Positions 1 to 8,040 of a stretch of 64,000 nucleotides of DNA are shown one piece after another (the first letter of the stretch is position 1; every line of letters starts with the position of its first letter). The stretch lies in assembly GCF_024158025.1 (NCBI RefSeq), contig NZ_JAMZEL010000013.1:62001-126000 (forward strand), in the 5' to 3' direction. The translations under genes were made by a program, and so were the position numbers. Source of the DNA: Runella salmonicolor (GTDB lineage: Bacteria; Bacteroidota; Bacteroidia; Cytophagales; Spirosomataceae). The notes beneath the pieces were generated by a model that was not told the DNA's origin, did no database searches, and was given only the letters and a program-made list of their open reading frames with translations.

Positions 1-596
1 TTGGCCGTAATGATTACCAACGAGGTGCCTACGGCTTTTTTCATTGGGAGATTTGCCATCAGAACCAATGCTGGAATAATGAGAAATCCTCCTCCAGCTC
101 CTAAAAGTCCCGTTACGCATCCTGCCAGCATTCCTTTTATAGATAATGAAAACAGATTGTAGGAGATACTTCCTACAGTCTTATCTTCTTCGGTCGTTTC
201 TTCTTGGTCTCTAATCATGAAAAAAGAAGCAACGAGCATGAGTATTGCGAAGAGAAGCAGTAAAAATAGCGATTTGGTGAGTACTAAATCGCCCAGTTGA
301 TAAATAACGGGAGGGATAAGTGGGAGGACGAAAGACCGAGTCAGATAAACAGCGGTCAGCGAGGGAATACCAAAGACCAGCGTGGTGGGCCAGTGAATAT
401 TGCCAGCACCAGCGCGTACAGTTGCGCCGACTAAACTCGTAATCCCTACAATGAAAAGCGAGTAAGTGGTAGCAATGAGGGTATCAATATAAAATAAATA
501 AACGAGAATGGGCACGGTGAGAATGGAGCCACCACTCCCCACAAGGCCCAGCGACAGTCCCATTAAAAATGCTCCGATGAAGCCTGCAATTTCCAT
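1..596 (-). CDS. TauE/SafE-family anion permease (3' part outside window)
   Basis: Inner-membrane permease of the TauE/SafE (sulfite exporter) family. The start codon is at 596-594, and 198 codons can be read before the window edge, so the C-terminus is missing. The visible part is very hydrophobic and opens with a glycine-rich segment (GLVGSGGS, residues 17-24). The same motif recurs in the second half as GLLGAGGG. Two such glycine-rich repeats, each heading a set of membrane helices, are the family hallmark. Family members export sulfite, sulfoacetate or other organosulfur anions, but the substrate here cannot be read from sequence. It lies downstream of and on the same strand as the nitrite-reductase regulators, 74 bases after the response regulator, so it may belong to the same regulon. 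The family call is firm. The link to nitrogen or sulfur oxyanions is inference. Confidence 0.85.
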   Translation of the reverse strand, partial: MEIAGFIGAFLMGLSLGLVGSGGSILTVPILVYLFYIDTLIATTYSLFIVGITSLVGATVRAGAGNIHWPTTLVFGIPSLTAVYLTRSFVLPLIPPVIYQLGDLVLTKSLFLLLLFAILMLVASFFMIRDQEETTEEDKTVGSISYNLFSLSIKGMLAGCVTGLLGAGGGFLIIPALVLMANLPMKKAVGTSLVIITA

Positions 597-670
597 TTGG
601 TAAACGTTGCCCCGAACGACGCACCACAACTTGCGTGTCTTGGGGCCGAACGTTGACTATGTTTCCAAAA

Positions 671-1324
671 TTAGAGTAATTTTTCTTCCAAAGCCAGTTT
701 GACGAGTTCGGCGGCGTTGTGAACCTGAAGGCGGCGCATCATGTTGGCGCGGTGATTGTCGACGGTACGAACGCTTAAATCCAGTTGGTCGGCAATTTGG
801 CGACTGCTCATTCCTTCTACCAACAACCGCAATACTTCTCTTTCTTTTTTGGATAAAAGCGTTTTGCGTGACTCGGTCGCTTTTTCAACTTTTTGTACCT
901 GAGATAAATAGCCGCTTACAATCACGCTTGCCACCGATGCGTTGAAGTATTTCTCGCCATTTTTGACGGCATGAAGGGCGGTCAGAATTTCGTCGCGGGT
1001 GGCATCTTTGAGCAAATAACCATACGCGCCTGCTTCAACCGACTTGAGGATATAGGCGTCGTCGTTGTGCATTGAGAGGATAATGGGCCGGATATTGGTC
1101 CACTGCTTCGTTACTTTTTTAATCAATTCAATGCCCGAGATACCCGGCATTGAGATGTCAACGAGGATAATTTGCGGTTTGAGAAGGGGGATTTTTTCGA
1201 GGGCTTCTTCGCCGTTAGAGGCTTCGCCGATGACCTCTACTTCGTCGGTGTTTTCTAAAATAGACCGTAGGCCATTTCTAACAATGGTGTGGTCGTCTAC
1301 GAGCAGTACTTGGATTTTTTTCAT
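671..1324 (-). CDS. NarL/LuxR-type response regulator
   Basis: DNA-binding response regulator of 217 residues. The receiver domain (about 1-120) carries the acidic pair D10-D11, the phospho-acceptor D56 in the segment VDISMPG, and the conserved Lys in LLKDA. The C-terminal LuxR/GerE helix-turn-helix includes LSKKEREVLRLL and SVRTVDNHRANMMRRL. A start 33 bases further upstream (1357) is open, but it would overlap the kinase gene and add an uncharacteristic tail before the usual MKKIQVLLVDD opening. Starting at 1324 leaves a 10-base gap after the kinase stop. The adjacent kinase is its obvious partner. The downstream order of nirD and nirB genes on the same strand suggests it controls nitrite reduction, as NarL does in enterobacteria. 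That target is inferred. Confidence 0.9.
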   Translation of the reverse strand: MKKIQVLLVDDHTIVRNGLRSILENTDEVEVIGEASNGEEALEKIPLLKPQIILVDISMPGISGIELIKKVTKQWTNIRPIILSMHNDDAYILKSVEAGAYGYLLKDATRDEILTALHAVKNGEKYFNASVASVIVSGYLSQVQKVEKATESRKTLLSKKEREVLRLLVEGMSSRQIADQLDLSVRTVDNHRANMMRRLQVHNAAELVKLALEEKLL

Positions 1325-1334
1325 CGTTTGTTGA

Positions 1335-2759
1335 TTATAATTGGGGTATTTGTGCAATGACTTCGGTGCCGCGCCCGATGGCTGAGTTGATTTTCAATAC
1401 ACCATCAAGCAAATGCGCTCGTTCGTGAAGATTGCGTAGTCCATTGGTGGCAGTTGATTTTTTTCGAGCAGCATTAAAACCCTTGCCATTGTCGGTCACC
1501 CGCAGGGTTACTTTTTTGTTGCTCAGCGAAACATCCAGACTGATTTGTGTTGCTTCTGAGTGCTTTACGGCATTATTAATGGCTTCCTGCGCAATTCGGT
1601 AGAGTCCTATCTCAACATTCCTGTCCAGACGTTTTTCCTTCAAATTGGAAGTAAAAGTCAGCTGAGCGCTTGTATTTCGCGCCGTTGAATCCATCAATTG
1701 TTTCAAGGCCAAGTCGATGCCAAAATCATTGAGGACGGTCGGCATCAGGTTGTGGGAGATGGTTCTGACTTCCTGAATCGTTTGGCTGATAACGGTCCGC
1801 AAATCTTGCGCATTGCGGAGGTCGCGCGGGCTCCATTCTTTGGTTTCGCCAAAATTTTCAGCAATGAGTTTTAGGCCCGTAAGCATTTGCCCCACCCCGT
1901 CGTGCATTTCTTTTGAGAGGCGTTTGCGCTCTTCTTCCTGTCCTTGCAAAAGCGCCGAAGCCCGAATTTTATGCTCTTTGATTTCTTGCTGGTGGCGGAG
2001 TTGGGTGGCTTCCAATAGCTGCGCCTGCGTGTCGCGCAGTTGTTGATACGCTTTTTGAAGTTCCCGGTTAGCAATCATCGTGTTTTCGCGTGCATCCATC
2101 AATTGAGCGATTGTTTCGCGTAATTTTCCCACCGCTGGGCGGAAAATAAACAACCCCTCCAACAATAGTATAACCAACGTTAAAGCCATCAGCCATAGTT
2201 CAATACGACGAAGGCGAGTTACTTTTTCTTTTGCTTCTTTATCGTATTGGAATACGATTTGATTCATTTTGTGTAAAAAAATCAGTTCGTGCGCAAAAAT
2301 ATTACGAACTGATAAGTCGATGCTGGCCGAGTCTCCAGGCTTTTCCATCCACTTCAGTACCGAATGGGCATTTTGTTGAATAGCGCTGAAATGAGGTTCT
2401 ATATCCACAAACATTGCTCTTACGGTGTCACTATTGACGTAAGTGGCCGAAATATCCCGCAGGTTGCCCGTTTGGAGTTGATCCTGGTGGTCTTCCCAAT
2501 CGGCCAATACCCGTTTAAACTCTTTCAATTGAGTGCTTTGGTCGGCCAAATCGGGACGTTGGGTAAGGAGCAGGGCGGTTTTGGCAATCAGTTGACTTTG
2601 AAAGCGCTGCCGCCCTGCAAAATTGACCAACCAAGAGTCATTCAGGCCGTCTTTAAGGGTGTTTTGGACCAAGATTTGCCCCAATATCGTTAAAAAAGCA
2701 ACTAACGATAAAGCCGTGATATACAATCGGGTGAACCGTTTGGGAATACGTATGGGCAT
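1335..2759 (-). CDS. NarX-like sensor histidine kinase (HisKA_3 type)
   Basis: Membrane histidine kinase of 474 residues. The N-terminus has a membrane helix (about 12-32), then a periplasmic domain opening with NFAGRQRFQSQ (46-56). This matches the pattern N-x-A-G-x2-R-x2-S of the PilJ/NarX 'type IV pili methyl-accepting' domain, the segment that binds nitrate in NarX and NarQ. A second membrane helix (about 188-206) leads to a coiled coil rich in Gln, Arg and Glu. The HisKA_3 box EEERKRLSKEMHDGVGQ has the phosphorylated His at 286, and the HATPase domain ends the protein (TDNGKGFN). The gene sits between nirD (11 bases upstream) and its regulator. The sequence supports a nitrate/nitrite sensor. 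The ligand itself is inferred from the P-box-like motif and the context. Confidence 0.88.
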   Translation of the reverse strand: MPIRIPKRFTRLYITALSLVAFLTILGQILVQNTLKDGLNDSWLVNFAGRQRFQSQLIAKTALLLTQRPDLADQSTQLKEFKRVLADWEDHQDQLQTGNLRDISATYVNSDTVRAMFVDIEPHFSAIQQNAHSVLKWMEKPGDSASIDLSVRNIFAHELIFLHKMNQIVFQYDKEAKEKVTRLRRIELWLMALTLVILLLEGLFIFRPAVGKLRETIAQLMDARENTMIANRELQKAYQQLRDTQAQLLEATQLRHQQEIKEHKIRASALLQGQEEERKRLSKEMHDGVGQMLTGLKLIAENFGETKEWSPRDLRNAQDLRTVISQTIQEVRTISHNLMPTVLNDFGIDLALKQLMDSTARNTSAQLTFTSNLKEKRLDRNVEIGLYRIAQEAINNAVKHSEATQISLDVSLSNKKVTLRVTDNGKGFNAARKKSTATNGLRNLHERAHLLDGVLKINSAIGRGTEVIAQIPQL

Positions 2760-2770
2760 AATTCATGGTT

Positions 2771-3109
2771 TTAGACGCCAATAAAAACGAATCCGTCTTC
2801 TACTTTGACGGGGTATACATTGATGCAATAGTCTTCGCCTTGCAGGTTGAGGCCTGTTTCGAGCGAAAAGGTTTTTTTATGAAATGGGCACGCTACTTTA
2901 GGATGCCCCTGTTGGTCGCCGAGCATCCCTCGGCTCAAAATCATCTGGTGCTTGTGAGGACATTCGTTGTCGGTGGCATACCATTTGTCTAATTGTTTGA
3001 AATGGAACACCGCAATTTGCCGGTCATTGTATTTTACACAGGCTCCGCCATTTTCGGGAAACGCTGATATCGGGGCCGCTTTAAACCAAGTTGTATGTTG
3101 AGTTGTCAT
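2771..3109 (-). CDS. nirD: nitrite reductase (NADH) small subunit, Rieske-type
   Basis: Small subunit of assimilatory NADH:nitrite reductase, 112 residues, cytoplasmic. It carries a full Rieske [2Fe-2S] signature: C-x-H in ECPHKHQ and C-x2-H in ACPFHKK, 21 residues apart. Some enterobacterial NirD proteins keep the Rieske fold but lack the ligands, so their presence here is worth noting. The subunit works with NirB to deliver electrons for the six-electron reduction of nitrite to ammonium. It lies 38 bases after nirB on the same strand and 11 bases before the sensor kinase, so nirB-nirD-kinase-regulator probably form one transcript. Confidence 0.93.
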   Translation of the reverse strand: MTTQHTTWFKAAPISAFPENGGACVKYNDRQIAVFHFKQLDKWYATDNECPHKHQMILSRGMLGDQQGHPKVACPFHKKTFSLETGLNLQGEDYCINVYPVKVEDGFVFIGV

Positions 3110-3147
3110 GAGAATTGTCGAATAAATGATGATTAGAAACGTTGTTT

Positions 3148-5667
3148 TTACCAGTCCGACGGACGTTTTTGGCCTCTCATTTCTACAAATTCAAGGGTTG
3201 GGTCGGCTTCTTCCGAATTGACAAAGTGGGTAAAACGCGCCCGTATTTCGGGGGTTTCGACGGCCACTCGCCATTCATCATGGTACGTTTCAATCAAATA
3301 CTCCATTTCTTTTTCCAGCTCCGCACAAATCCCCAGACTGTCGTTGATAATTACGTCGCGTAGGTACTCCAGCCCGCCTTCTAGTTTGTTAAACCACGTG
3401 GCGGTGCGTTGGAGTGGCTCGGCGGTTTTGATATAAAACATCAAAAACCGGTCGATGTACTTGATGCAGGTGTCGTCGTCGAGGTCGCTTGCAAAAAGCA
3501 CGGCGTGTTGGGGCTTGATGCCTCCGTTGCCGCAGAGGTACAGATTCCAGCCTTTTTCGGTCGCAATAATCCCGAAGTCTTTGCTTTGTGCTTCGGCGCA
3601 TTCTCGGGTACAACCCGACACCGCACTCTTAAGTTTATGGGGCGCACGAATTCCTTTGTAACGATTCTCGATTCTGACCGCATACCCTACGGCGTCTTGC
3701 ACGCCAAAACGGCACCACGTATTGCCAACGCAGCTTTTTACGGTGCGCAGGGCTTTGCCGTAGGCGTGCCCACTTTCGAAGCCCACGTCAATCAGTTCTT
3801 CCCAAATAAAAGGAAGTTGCTCTACGCGTGCGCCAAATAAATCAACCCGCTGTCCGCCAGTGATTTTGCAATAAAGGTCGTATTTTTTAGCAACGGTTCC
3901 GAGGGCAATCAATTGGTCGGCAGTGATTTCGCCTCCAGGCACGCGCGGTACAACCGAATACGTTCCGCCGCGCTGAATGTTGGCTAGATACCGGTCATTG
4001 GTGTCCTGAATAACGGCTTGCTTGGCAATCACGTCGTTATAAATACTCGCCAGCATGGAAGCTACTGCGGGCTTACAAACTTCGCAGCCGCAGCCTTTGC
4101 CGTGTTTTTCTAGCACTTCATCAAAGGTACGCGTACCCGACATTTTGATGAGGTGATACATTTCCTGGCGCGAGTAGTCAAAATGTTCACACAGTACTTT
4201 TTTGACCGTTTTGCCTTGTTTTTTGAGGGTTTCGGTCAATAAATCCGATAGCATCGGAACGCAGCCTCCGCAACCCGTACCTGCTTTGGTACATTTTTTA
4301 ATGGCCGCTACATCTCCCAGATTCTGCCCTTCAATGGCTTCACAAATGGTGCCTTTTGTAATGTTTTCGCAGGAACAAATGCTTGCGTCGTCGGGTAAGG
4401 AAGCTACACCCATGCCTGCACCAACGCTTTCGCCTTTGCGAACGGGCATGACCAAGTCTTCTGGGTTGGGCGGTAAAATCATTTGATTTTTAACCATTTG
4501 AAGCAGCATATTATAATTGTCTGCTTCGCCTACCAGAATTCCGCCCAAGAGGTATTTTCCGTCGGTGGTTACGTTGAGGCGTTTGTAAATACCTTTGAGT
4601 TTATCTTCTACCACGATGGTGTCGTGGGGTGTATGCTCGCAGAAAGGCTCCCCGAAACTGGCTACGTCGACCCCAATCAATTTAAGTTTGGTCGACATAT
4701 CAAAGGCGTGAAAGGATTTCACATCTCCTTTTTTGGTAACAGACAGCGTGAGGTTATTGGCTACTACTTCGGCCATTTCGTAGCCAGGCGCTACTAGCCC
4801 GTAAATCATTCCTTTGTGCAATGCACATTCGCCGATGGCATAAATATCGGAATCGGTGGTTTGCAGTTCGTCGTTGACCATGATTCCACCCCGGGGGCCA
4901 ACGCCCAAACCAGCTTGTTTGGCCAGCTCGTCGCGGGGGCGAATACCCGCCGAAACCACCACCATGTCTACCTCCAACGAGGTATTGTCCACAAAGGCAA
5001 GCCCTTTTACGTTGGATTCGCCTTCAAAATGCGCCGTATTTTTATTAAGGTGAATTTGAATCCCCAAGGCTTCCATTTTACGTTTGAGCATTCCTGCCCC
5101 AGCGGCGTCCAATTGCCGTGGCATGAGGCGCGGAGCAAACTCAATAACGTGCGTTTCGAGGCCGAGGTCGAGGGTGGCTTTGGCGGCTTCTAGCCCCAAA
5201 AGCCCGCCTCCGATTACCGCCGCTCGGCCAGCTCCCTGCGCATAACTTATGATGGCATCTAAATCTTCGATGGTGCGATAGACAAAGACACCTTCTTTTT
5301 CAACGCCGGGTACGGGGGGGACAAACGCCGAAGAGCCCGTAGCGAGAATGAGTTTGTCATACTCGATTTTTCGCCCAGTGTGGGTCATGACGTAATGCGC
5401 TTCGGGGTGGATGTGCAATACGCACTCGCCCGTGAGGAGTTGGATGCCGTTTTCGGCGTACCAACTTGCGGGAGCCATTGTAAGCTCGTCGACCGACGTG
5501 CCAGAGAAATAAGCGGAAAGATGAACCCGATCGTACGCTGGCCGAGGTTCTTCGCCGATTACCGTGATAGAAAACGAGCCGCCACCCGCTTTATTCAGCA
5601 ACTTTTCGCAGAACTTATAGCCTACCATTCCGTTGCCTACTACCACTACCTTTTGAGGTTGTGCCAT
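3148..5667 (-). CDS. nirB: nitrite reductase (NADH) large subunit
   Basis: Large subunit of cytoplasmic NADH:nitrite reductase, 839 residues, full length for the family. Domains in order: an FAD-binding pyridine nucleotide-disulfide reductase module (GNGMVG at 11-16; the second dinucleotide fold VIGGGLLGLEAA at 151-162), two BFD-like segments (CSCEN with C431 and C433, then C466 and C469; a second set at about 493-531), and a nitrite/sulfite reductase domain. The [4Fe-4S]-siroheme ligands are C646, C652, C686 and C690 (SCVGNTWCRFG and SGCTREC). It passes electrons from NADH through FAD and FeS to siroheme. Siroheme supply is served by cobA on the other side of the promoter region. The start at 5667 precedes the usual dinucleotide fold by ten residues and is followed upstream by a 393-base gene-free spacer. 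Confidence 0.96.
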   Translation of the reverse strand: MAQPQKVVVVGNGMVGYKFCEKLLNKAGGGSFSITVIGEEPRPAYDRVHLSAYFSGTSVDELTMAPASWYAENGIQLLTGECVLHIHPEAHYVMTHTGRKIEYDKLILATGSSAFVPPVPGVEKEGVFVYRTIEDLDAIISYAQGAGRAAVIGGGLLGLEAAKATLDLGLETHVIEFAPRLMPRQLDAAGAGMLKRKMEALGIQIHLNKNTAHFEGESNVKGLAFVDNTSLEVDMVVVSAGIRPRDELAKQAGLGVGPRGGIMVNDELQTTDSDIYAIGECALHKGMIYGLVAPGYEMAEVVANNLTLSVTKKGDVKSFHAFDMSTKLKLIGVDVASFGEPFCEHTPHDTIVVEDKLKGIYKRLNVTTDGKYLLGGILVGEADNYNMLLQMVKNQMILPPNPEDLVMPVRKGESVGAGMGVASLPDDASICSCENITKGTICEAIEGQNLGDVAAIKKCTKAGTGCGGCVPMLSDLLTETLKKQGKTVKKVLCEHFDYSRQEMYHLIKMSGTRTFDEVLEKHGKGCGCEVCKPAVASMLASIYNDVIAKQAVIQDTNDRYLANIQRGGTYSVVPRVPGGEITADQLIALGTVAKKYDLYCKITGGQRVDLFGARVEQLPFIWEELIDVGFESGHAYGKALRTVKSCVGNTWCRFGVQDAVGYAVRIENRYKGIRAPHKLKSAVSGCTRECAEAQSKDFGIIATEKGWNLYLCGNGGIKPQHAVLFASDLDDDTCIKYIDRFLMFYIKTAEPLQRTATWFNKLEGGLEYLRDVIINDSLGICAELEKEMEYLIETYHDEWRVAVETPEIRARFTHFVNSEEADPTLEFVEMRGQKRPSDW

Positions 5668-6060
5668 GAAAATGTTGTTTTGAGAATCCCTAAGTACTCT
5701 TTGTTATTTACTGCTTTTTATTAAAATAGTTAAATTAATACTTGTTTTACCTTAAAACTGAAAATTGTTGTTTTTGCAAAAAAGAATAATAAAATAGATA
5801 TTATTGAATGTTGTTTTTGCAAAAATAGTAGTGTTGTTTAAATTATTACTTAAAAATAATACTTAATTTCTCAAAATTTGCTATTTTTGAATAAATATTT
5901 TTTAAAATAGCTACTTAGCAAAATAATATTTCAATAAAGTATTTATAAAGTACAAAAAGCGTTTGTGTAAGCATTAAAAGTAGGTCCAGAAAATACTGAG
6001 TAGACAAAGGGTGGCGGCCCTGTTTCTGGAAGTATTCATTTTTTTAAAACGGGATTAACG
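5668..6060. other. AT-rich divergent promoter region between nirB and cobA
   Basis: This spacer of 393 bases is strikingly AT-rich and holds no plausible gene. It must carry the promoters of nirB (leftward) and cobA (rightward). On the plus strand a -7-like TATTTTTG occurs at 5882-5889, and on the minus strand one overlaps the second direct repeat (CAAAAATA at 5820-5827). Neither has a well-placed TTTG partner, so no start site is called. The two phased repeats at 5766-5825 are annotated separately. Confidence 0.6.
5766..5825. promoter_or_regulatory. two direct repeats with a palindromic core, operator-like
   Basis: The 17-base sequence TGTTGTTTTTGCAAAAA occurs at 5766-5782 and again, identically, at 5809-5825. 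Each copy contains the perfect 12-base palindrome TTTTTGCAAAAA (5771-5782 and 5814-5825). The copies are 43 bases apart, close to four helical turns, so both would face the same side of the DNA. Placement between nirB and cobA suggests binding sites for a dimeric regulator that acts on one or both genes. The protein is unknown. A NarL-type regulator, a CRP/FNR-type protein or a nitric-oxide sensor are possibilities that the sequence alone does not separate. Confidence 0.5.
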
Positions 6061-6822
6061 ATGAAACCAAAATTAACACTCGTGGGAGCAGGTCCAGGAG
6101 ACCCTGAGCTCCTCACTCTCAAAGGACTTAAAGCCATTCAATCGGCAGATGTGGTATTGTACGATGCCCTTGTTTCTACCGAACTTCTCACGTACGCGCC
6201 AGCCCACGCCCGTATCGTATTTGTTGGCAAGCGTCGCGGGCGTTGTGAATTTGTCCAGCAAGATTTGAATCAGCTCATTGTAGATTATGCCCTCAACTAC
6301 GGCCACGTGGTCAGACTCAAAGGCGGTGACTCGTTTGTGTTTGGACGCGGCTATGAAGAGATTGCTTTTGCCCAAGATTTCGGTATTGAAACAACCGTTG
6401 TGCCGGGCATTTCAAGCAGTATTGCTGTACCAGCCTTGGCGGGAATTCCGCTGACGTGCCGTGGGGTGAGCGAAAGTTTTTGGGTATTGACCGGAACCAC
6501 AAAAAATCATACACTTTCTAAAGATGTAGGCAAAGCGGCGCAAAGCTCCGCTACCTTGGTGATTTTGATGGGAATGCAGCATTTGGCACAAATCGTGGCT
6601 GAACTTGCTGGGGCTGGCAAAGGCGATACGCCCGTAGCCATCATCCAAAATGGCAGTAATCCCGAAGAAAAAATAGGGTTGGGAACGGTTGATACCATCA
6701 TTGAAGTCGTTGAAAAAGAGGCATTGGCCAATCCCGCAATTATCGTTATCGGCGAAGTAGTACGACTGCACCCCTCTTATGAAAAAGGTAGAATAGAAGT
6801 GCTTTCGGCTTTGGGTTACTAA
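6061..6822 (+). CDS. cobA: uroporphyrinogen-III C-methyltransferase (SUMT)
   Basis: SAM-dependent enzyme of 253 residues that methylates uroporphyrinogen III at C-2 and C-7 to give precorrin-2, the branch point to siroheme and cobalamin. The tetrapyrrole-methylase signatures are all present: GAGPGDPELLTLKG near the N-terminus, VGKRRG, RLKGGDSFVFGRG, VVPGISSSIAVPALAGIPLT, LVILMGM, and the C-terminal PVAIIQNG. The length fits a single-domain SUMT. There is no CysG-type dehydrogenase/ferrochelatase domain, so those two steps need another gene outside the window. Divergent placement from nirB indicates a siroheme role here. Confidence 0.94.
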   Translation: MKPKLTLVGAGPGDPELLTLKGLKAIQSADVVLYDALVSTELLTYAPAHARIVFVGKRRGRCEFVQQDLNQLIVDYALNYGHVVRLKGGDSFVFGRGYEEIAFAQDFGIETTVVPGISSSIAVPALAGIPLTCRGVSESFWVLTGTTKNHTLSKDVGKAAQSSATLVILMGMQHLAQIVAELAGAGKGDTPVAIIQNGSNPEEKIGLGTVDTIIEVVEKEALANPAIIVIGEVVRLHPSYEKGRIEVLSALGY

Positions 6823-6834
6823 AAACCCCTCTGT

Positions 6835-7989
6835 ATGAAACGCCTTTTATTATTGCTTACTACCTCTGTGGTTTGTCAGCTTTCGTATGCCCAAGCGGCG
6901 CCTGAACTTTGTCAAGGTGCGTATTTTACCGAGCCTCAGGGAAAAGATTTTTTGGGGCAGCACGTTCCTGCGTCCAAACAAGAATGGGAAACCAGAGCGC
7001 AACAAATCAGGAATCGTATTTTGGAAGGCAGTGAATTGCAAAAAATGCCTCCGCGCCCTTCCTCAAAGCCGATGATTCACAGTCGGAGAGAAATGGATGG
7101 GTATACCATTGAAAATGTGGCATTTGAGAGCATAGATGGGTATTATGTAACGGGTAATCTCTATAAACCACTGAACCAAAAAGGCCCTTTTGCGGCGGTC
7201 TTGTGTCCGCATGGGCATACCGCCAAGCCAGATGCGCGTTTTCTGGAACCGATGCAGTTTAGGTGCGCCAATCTGGCCCGCATGGGCGCGGTGGTGTTTG
7301 CTTATGATATGATTGGGTACAGCGATTCGCAACTGAGCACGCACAAAATCCCCAAAGCCTTTAAACTTCAGACCATCAACAGCATTCGAGCGTTAGATTT
7401 TTTATTGTCACAACCCAATATTGATAAAAACCGGGTAGGGGTAACGGGAGAATCGGGCGGTGGAACGCAGACTTTTATGCTCACGGCGTTGGACCCTCGT
7501 ATCAAAGTTTCGGTGCCAGTGGTGATGGTGTCGGCGCATTTTTTCGGCGGTTGTGTGTGTGAAAGTGGGATGCCCGTTCATAAAAAAGGGGGCTTTCAAA
7601 CCAATAACGTAGAAATTGCGGCATTGGCGGCCCCGCGGCCCATGTTGTTGGTGTCGGACGGTGCCGACTGGACCAAAAATAATCCAGAGGTGGAGTATCC
7701 ACATTTACAAAAAATCTACGGATTATATGGCAAAGAAAATTTGGTTGAAAATGTACACCTGCCCAACGAAAAGCACGACTATGGCCCCTCAAAACGTGCG
7801 GCAGCGTATCGTTTTTTAGCCAAGCATTTAAAATTGGACATTTCGAAAGTAACCAAAGCCGACGGTAGCATTGACGAAAGTCACGCCAAACTCCTCGACC
7901 GCAAAGACCTTGAAGTGTTTAATGAAGCCCATCCGCGTCCTACCAATGCTGTGGCTAGTGAAGAGGCGGTGATGGCGCTGTTGAAGTAG
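6835..7989 (+). CDS. secreted alpha/beta hydrolase, acetylxylan-esterase-like
   Basis: Exported serine hydrolase of 384 residues. A signal peptide ends in LSYAQ|A near residue 20. The nucleophile elbow is GESGGG with Ser207. A candidate acid is in VSDGADW, and the His is in the C-terminal KHDYG. The oxyanion region CPHGHTA is also visible. The arrangement resembles acetylxylan esterase/dienelactone-hydrolase-type enzymes that many Bacteroidota keep for polysaccharide deacetylation. The true substrate is unknown. It begins 12 bases after cobA and may be co-transcribed, although its role seems unrelated to siroheme. A strong hairpin follows the stop codon. Confidence 0.8.
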   Translation: MKRLLLLLTTSVVCQLSYAQAAPELCQGAYFTEPQGKDFLGQHVPASKQEWETRAQQIRNRILEGSELQKMPPRPSSKPMIHSRREMDGYTIENVAFESIDGYYVTGNLYKPLNQKGPFAAVLCPHGHTAKPDARFLEPMQFRCANLARMGAVVFAYDMIGYSDSQLSTHKIPKAFKLQTINSIRALDFLLSQPNIDKNRVGVTGESGGGTQTFMLTALDPRIKVSVPVVMVSAHFFGGCVCESGMPVHKKGGFQTNNVEIAALAAPRPMLLVSDGADWTKNNPEVEYPHLQKIYGLYGKENLVENVHLPNEKHDYGPSKRAAAYRFLAKHLKLDISKVTKADGSIDESHAKLLDRKDLEVFNEAHPRPTNAVASEEAVMALLK

Positions 7990-7995
7990 TACTGC

Positions 7996-8040
7996 ATCGC
8001 GGTGTCAGACGGTTTTAAACCGTCCGACACCGCGATTTTC
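7996..8040. terminator. near-perfect hairpin between convergent genes
   Basis: A 20-base stem at 7996-8015 pairs with 8017-8036 with a single A/C mismatch, followed by a short T-run. It lies between the convergent hydrolase and PLP-enzyme genes and would serve both as a terminator. Its length and symmetry are greater than a simple terminator needs, so it may also be a dispersed palindromic repeat. Confidence 0.75.

Noticed and set aside
3409..3840. 143-codon open frame antisense to nirB
   Set aside because: It lies wholly within the complete and well-supported nirB coding region on the other strand; a shadow frame.
5820..5827. CAAAAATA as minus-strand -7 box of nirB
   Set aside because: No TTTG/TTG partner about 24 bases upstream; it also overlaps the second palindromic repeat.
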